From Microbulbifer hainanensis (lineage in GTDB: Bacteria; Pseudomonadota; Gammaproteobacteria; Pseudomonadales; Cellvibrionaceae): a DNA stretch of 64,000 nt. A program made the translations under genes and the position numbers. The stretch spans positions 186,001-250,000 of the forward strand of contig NZ_JACZCR010000020.1 in the NCBI RefSeq assembly GCF_014904735.1, in the 5' to 3' direction. A model generated the notes under the pieces. That model made no database searches and was not told where the DNA came from. It was given only the letters and a program-made list of their open reading frames with translations. Numbering within the stretch: the stretch's first letter is position 1; every line of letters starts with the position of its first letter. Below are positions 61,177 through 64,000 of this stretch, in pieces.

Positions 61177-62637
61177 TTAATGGCGCCAGAATGCCGGCGT
61201 CAGCAGTACCAGCAGGGTGAAAATTTCCAGGCGGCCCAGCAGCATGGCCAGGATCAGGAACCACTTGGCGCGTTCGTCGAGTCCGCCGTAGTGGGCGGCG
61301 GCATCGCCGAGGGCCGGGCCGATATTGCTGAGACAGGACGCGACCGTGGAGAAGGCGGTCTCGAAATTTTCCCCGCAGGCCATGACGGCCACCGTGAGCA
61401 CAAAGAACGACAGGATATAAACTGCGAAAAAGCCCCACACCGCATCGGTCACCCGCTCGGGAATGATCTTGCGGTTCACCTTGATCGGAATCACCGCGTT
61501 CGCGTGCACCAGGCGGTTCAGTTCGCGCAGACCGGATTTCATGATCAGCATCACCCGCACAGCCTTGATGCCGCCGGATGTGGAGCCGGCACAGGCACCC
61601 ATGATGCCGACCATGATCAGCACGTAGGGCAGGAAGGCTGGCCACTTGGAGAAGTTCTCCGAGGCGAAACCTGCCGTAGTGCCGATGGAGACCACCTGGA
61701 AGACGCCGTGCAGCACACTCTTCTCCATATTGAAGGTGCCGGACATCCACAGGTAGCCGACGATCAGCACACAGGCACTCAGCGTCATCATGATGTAGAA
61801 GCGGAACTCGGAGTCGCGCCAGTAGTGGCTCAGGCTGCGGTTGCGGAAGGCGAAGAAGTGCAGGCTGAAGTTGATGCCCGCCAGCAGCATGAAAATGATG
61901 CTCACCACCATGATCGCGTGGTTGTTGGCAAAGAAGCCCATGCTCGCGTCGTGGGTGGAGAAGCCGCCATTGGCGACCGTGGCAAAGGCGTGGCAGACCG
62001 CATCGAACAGGGTCATACCGGCGGCCCAGTAACCGAGGGTACACAGCGTGGTAATGGCGATATAGATCACCATCAGCGCCCGCGCCGTTTCCGCGATGCG
62101 CGGCGTCAGTTTGGTGTCCTTCACCGGGCCCGGGACCTCGGCCTTGTACAGCTGCATACCACCGATACCGAGCATCGGCAGGATGGCCAGGGCGATCACG
62201 ATCACGCCAATACCGCCAAACCACTGCAGTTGCCCACGGTAGTAGAGGATGGCCGGCGGCAGGTCGTCGAGCCCGGTAATTACCGTGGCACCGGTGGTGG
62301 TCATGCCGGAAATGGATTCGAAGATGGCGTCGGTGACGTGCAGGTGCGGCTGGGTGCTGATAATAAAGGGCAGGGCGCCGAAACAGCCGAGAATCAGCCA
62401 GAACAGAGACGTCACCACGAAGCCGTCACGAGTGCGCAGTTCCTGATGCAGGTCATGCACCGGCAGCCACATAAACAGACCCGTAATCAGGGTAATGACA
62501 AAGGCGGCGCTGAACGCGGTGTGAGTGTTGTCGCCGTACCACAAGGACACGCCGATTGGCGGCAACAGTGTCAGGCTGAACACTGTCAGAAGAATTCCGA
62601 AAACTCGCGCAATTACTGCTATCCGCATCGGCGCCAA
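61177..62637 (-). CDS. trkH: Trk potassium uptake system membrane protein TrkH
   Basis: 486-aa potassium channel subunit of the four-repeat M1-P-M2 type. Pore-loop filters include MTTTGATVITG (about residues 112-122), TVANGGFST (about 218-226), IGTTAGFASENF and SCLSNIGPALG. The length is standard. It works with TrkA, encoded directly upstream on the same strand. Confidence 0.96.
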   Translation of the reverse strand: MAPMRIAVIARVFGILLTVFSLTLLPPIGVSLWYGDNTHTAFSAAFVITLITGLFMWLPVHDLHQELRTRDGFVVTSLFWLILGCFGALPFIISTQPHLHVTDAIFESISGMTTTGATVITGLDDLPPAILYYRGQLQWFGGIGVIVIALAILPMLGIGGMQLYKAEVPGPVKDTKLTPRIAETARALMVIYIAITTLCTLGYWAAGMTLFDAVCHAFATVANGGFSTHDASMGFFANNHAIMVVSIIFMLLAGINFSLHFFAFRNRSLSHYWRDSEFRFYIMMTLSACVLIVGYLWMSGTFNMEKSVLHGVFQVVSIGTTAGFASENFSKWPAFLPYVLIMVGIMGACAGSTSGGIKAVRVMLIMKSGLRELNRLVHANAVIPIKVNRKIIPERVTDAVWGFFAVYILSFFVLTVAVMACGENFETAFSTVASCLSNIGPALGDAAAHYGGLDERAKWFLILAMLLGRLEIFTLLVLLTPAFWRH

Positions 62638-62668
62638 TCAGCCTGTTATTAAAATATTCAGTTATACC

Positions 62669-62686
62669 GGCGGGCATCGGCCCGCC
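62669..62686. repeat. hairpin between trkA and trkH
   Basis: GGCGGGC-ATCG-GCCCGCC in the 135-bp gap; no T tract on either side. It may moderate trkA-trkH transcription. Confidence 0.35.
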
Positions 62687-62772
62687 CGGCACTTGGATTC
62701 TTTACACGGGTCGCTGCCAAGCGGTGGCAAAGCGTTGCTTCGCGCCCGGCATTAAATTCCGCCGATGCGGCA

Positions 62773-64000
62773 CTAGAAAAAACCGAACCCCACCTGGAAC
62801 AGCTGTTCCACGTGCCGCGTATGGCGGCGGTCGACCAGGAAAACGATCACGTGATCGTTGGTTTCCACCACCACGTCGTCGTGGGCGATCAGCACTTCGC
62901 TGCCGCTGTCCGTCTCGCGCACGATGGCGCCGATCGCGGCGCCCTCCGGCAGGTCGATATCCTCGATCTTGCGTCCCACCACCTTGGAGGTGCGGTTGTC
63001 GCCGTGGGCGATCACCTCAATGGCCTCGGCGGCGCCGCGGCGCAGCGAGTGGACGTTCACCATGTCGCCGCGGCGCACATGGGTGAGCAGGCTGCCGATG
63101 GTGTTCTGCTGCGGCGAGATGGCGATATCGATTTCGCCACCCTGCACCAGTTCCACGTAGGCCGGGTTGTTGATCAGGGTCATCACCTTGCGCGCGCCGA
63201 GGCGCTTGGCCAGCAGCGACGACATGATGTTGGCTTCGTCGTCGTTGGTCAGTGCGAGGAACACATCGGTGTCCTCGATGTTCTCTTCCAGCAGCAGGTC
63301 CTGATCCGAGGCGCTGCCGTGCAACACGATGGCGTTGGACAGTTCTTCCGACAGGAACAGGCAGCGCGCGTGACTCTGCTCGATGAGTTTGACCGAGTAG
63401 CGGCTTTCCAGTTTGTGCGCGAGGCGCAGACCGATGTTGCCACCGCCGGCAATGGTGATGCGCTTGTAACCCTGCTCCAGCCGGCGCAGCTCGCTCATCA
63501 CCGCGCGGATATCGGCGCGGGCGGCAATAAAGAACACCTCGTCGCCGGCCTCGATGACAGTGTCGCCCTGGGGAATGATCGGGCTGTTGCGGCGGTAAAT
63601 CGCCGCCACGCGGGTATCGACCTTGGGCATATGCTGGCGCAGGTAGCGCAGCTGGTGGCCCACCAGGGGCCCGCCCTGAATCGCGCGCACGGCGACCAGC
63701 TGCACGCGGCCATCGGCAAAATCGAGCACCTGCAGTGCCCCCGGGTGCTCCATCAGGCGCGCGATATATTCCGACACCAGCTGCTCGGGGCTGATCAGTA
63801 CGTCGATCGGAATGGCCTGGGTGTCGAACAGCTGCGGGTATTGCAGGTAGGAGGCGGCGCGCACGCGGGCGATCTTGGTGGGCACGCGAAACAGCGAGTG
63901 GGCGATCTGGCAGGCCGCCATATTGGTTTCGTCGTTGTTGGTCACCGCGACGACAATATCGGCGTCTTCAATTCCGGCGTCGAGAAGGATATCCGGGTGG
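62773..64000 (-). CDS. trkA: Trk system potassium transport regulator TrkA (5' end beyond window)
   Basis: Partial: at least 409 residues; the open frame runs off the right edge and the N-terminal Rossmann GxGxxG is missing. The visible part opens with [21 protein letters not shown] (core [16 protein letters not shown]) of the first RCK-N domain. A TrkA-C domain follows, then a second RCK-N ([18 protein letters not shown]) and a second TrkA-C to the stop. Cytoplasmic NAD(H)/nucleotide-gated regulator of TrkH. Confidence 0.95.
   Translation of the reverse strand, partial: HPDILLDAGIEDADIVVAVTNNDETNMAACQIAHSLFRVPTKIARVRAASYLQYPQLFDTQAIPIDVLISPEQLVSEYIARLMEHPGALQVLDFADGRVQLVAVRAIQGGPLVGHQLRYLRQHMPKVDTRVAAIYRRNSPIIPQGDTVIEAGDEVFFIAARADIRAVMSELRRLEQGYKRITIAGGGNIGLRLAHKLESRYSVKLIEQSHARCLFLSEELSNAIVLHGSASDQDLLLEENIEDTDVFLALTNDDEANIMSSLLAKRLGARKVMTLINNPAYVELVQGGEIDIAISPQQNTIGSLLTHVRRGDMVNVHSLRRGAAEAIEVIAHGDNRTSKVVGRKIEDIDLPEGAAIGAIVRETDSGSEVLIAHDDVVVETNDHVIVFLVDRRHTRHVEQLFQVGFGFF

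Noticed and set aside
62806..62821. TGTTCCACGTG at the 3' end of trkA resembling a third parS
   Set aside because: Only the left 11 bases match; the right half reads CCGCG, so the palindrome is broken and it is explained as coding sequence.
56887..64000. Long plus-strand frames opposite the ABC and Trk genes
   Set aside because: They are antisense to clearly conserved genes and look like compositional artefacts of GC-rich codon use.

Overview
The window is about 64 kb of GC-rich chromosome from a gammaproteobacterium, most likely a marine member of the Cellvibrionales (Microbulbifer-like). That placement is an inference from gene order, base composition and protein style, not from a database match. 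It carries the replication-origin neighbourhood: atpIBEFHAGDC, parB-parA, rsmG-mnmG, mnmE, yidC-yidD-rnpA-rpmH, dnaA-dnaN-recF-gyrB. No tRNA, rRNA, insertion sequence, prophage or CRISPR array was seen.

Layout. 0-3 kb: an ECF sigma/anti-sigma pair faces a catalase-like peroxidase/cytochrome b561 pair across a 64-bp near-perfect inverted repeat that reads as two back-to-back ECF promoters. 3-5.4 kb: a TMEM175-type channel, an alpha/beta hydrolase and a divergent CGNR zinc-finger regulator. 5.4-13 kb: the amino-sugar block glmS, a DeoR-type regulator and glmU, split by a three-gene 2-oxoacid dehydrogenase operon. 13-18.3 kb: methyltransferase, CDF transporter, FNT channel, GST and patatin phospholipase. 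18.4-19.9 kb: an AT-richer sulfotransferase-like gene and a 380-bp gene-free stretch. 19.9-31.9 kb: the ATP synthase operon and the partition/mnmG block, all transcribed leftward.

31.9-32.6 kb is a strong oriC candidate laid out as in E. coli beside mnmG (gidA): an AT-rich unwinding region, an IHF consensus, then a cluster of DnaA-box variants. 37.25-37.7 kb, upstream of dnaA, holds two perfect DnaA boxes. recF contains two perfect parS sites (TGTTCCACGTGGAACA), the targets of the ParB encoded at 27.5 kb.

44.2-51 kb is accessory. It has a small secreted protein overlapping a membrane-anchored HTH regulator with a similar periplasmic fold, then cysH, a GNAT enzyme, a DUF2239/DUF1330-like pair behind tandem TTACCCGGGTAA palindromes, rlmI, a GlxA-type regulator and a cytochrome P460. 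51-64 kb holds gmhB, glyS-glyQ, a lipid-related trio (acyltransferase, small membrane protein, CDP-alcohol phosphotransferase), a four-gene MacB/FtsX-type ABC export operon, and trkH with trkA running off the right edge.

The best candidates for something undescribed are the secreted/HTH-TM-STN pair (44.27-45.12 kb), the DUF2239 unit with its operators (46.58-47.74 kb) and the mirror-image ECF promoter (1.68-1.74 kb). The parS copies written into recF, one of which forms part of an extra RecF tail, also deserve attention.
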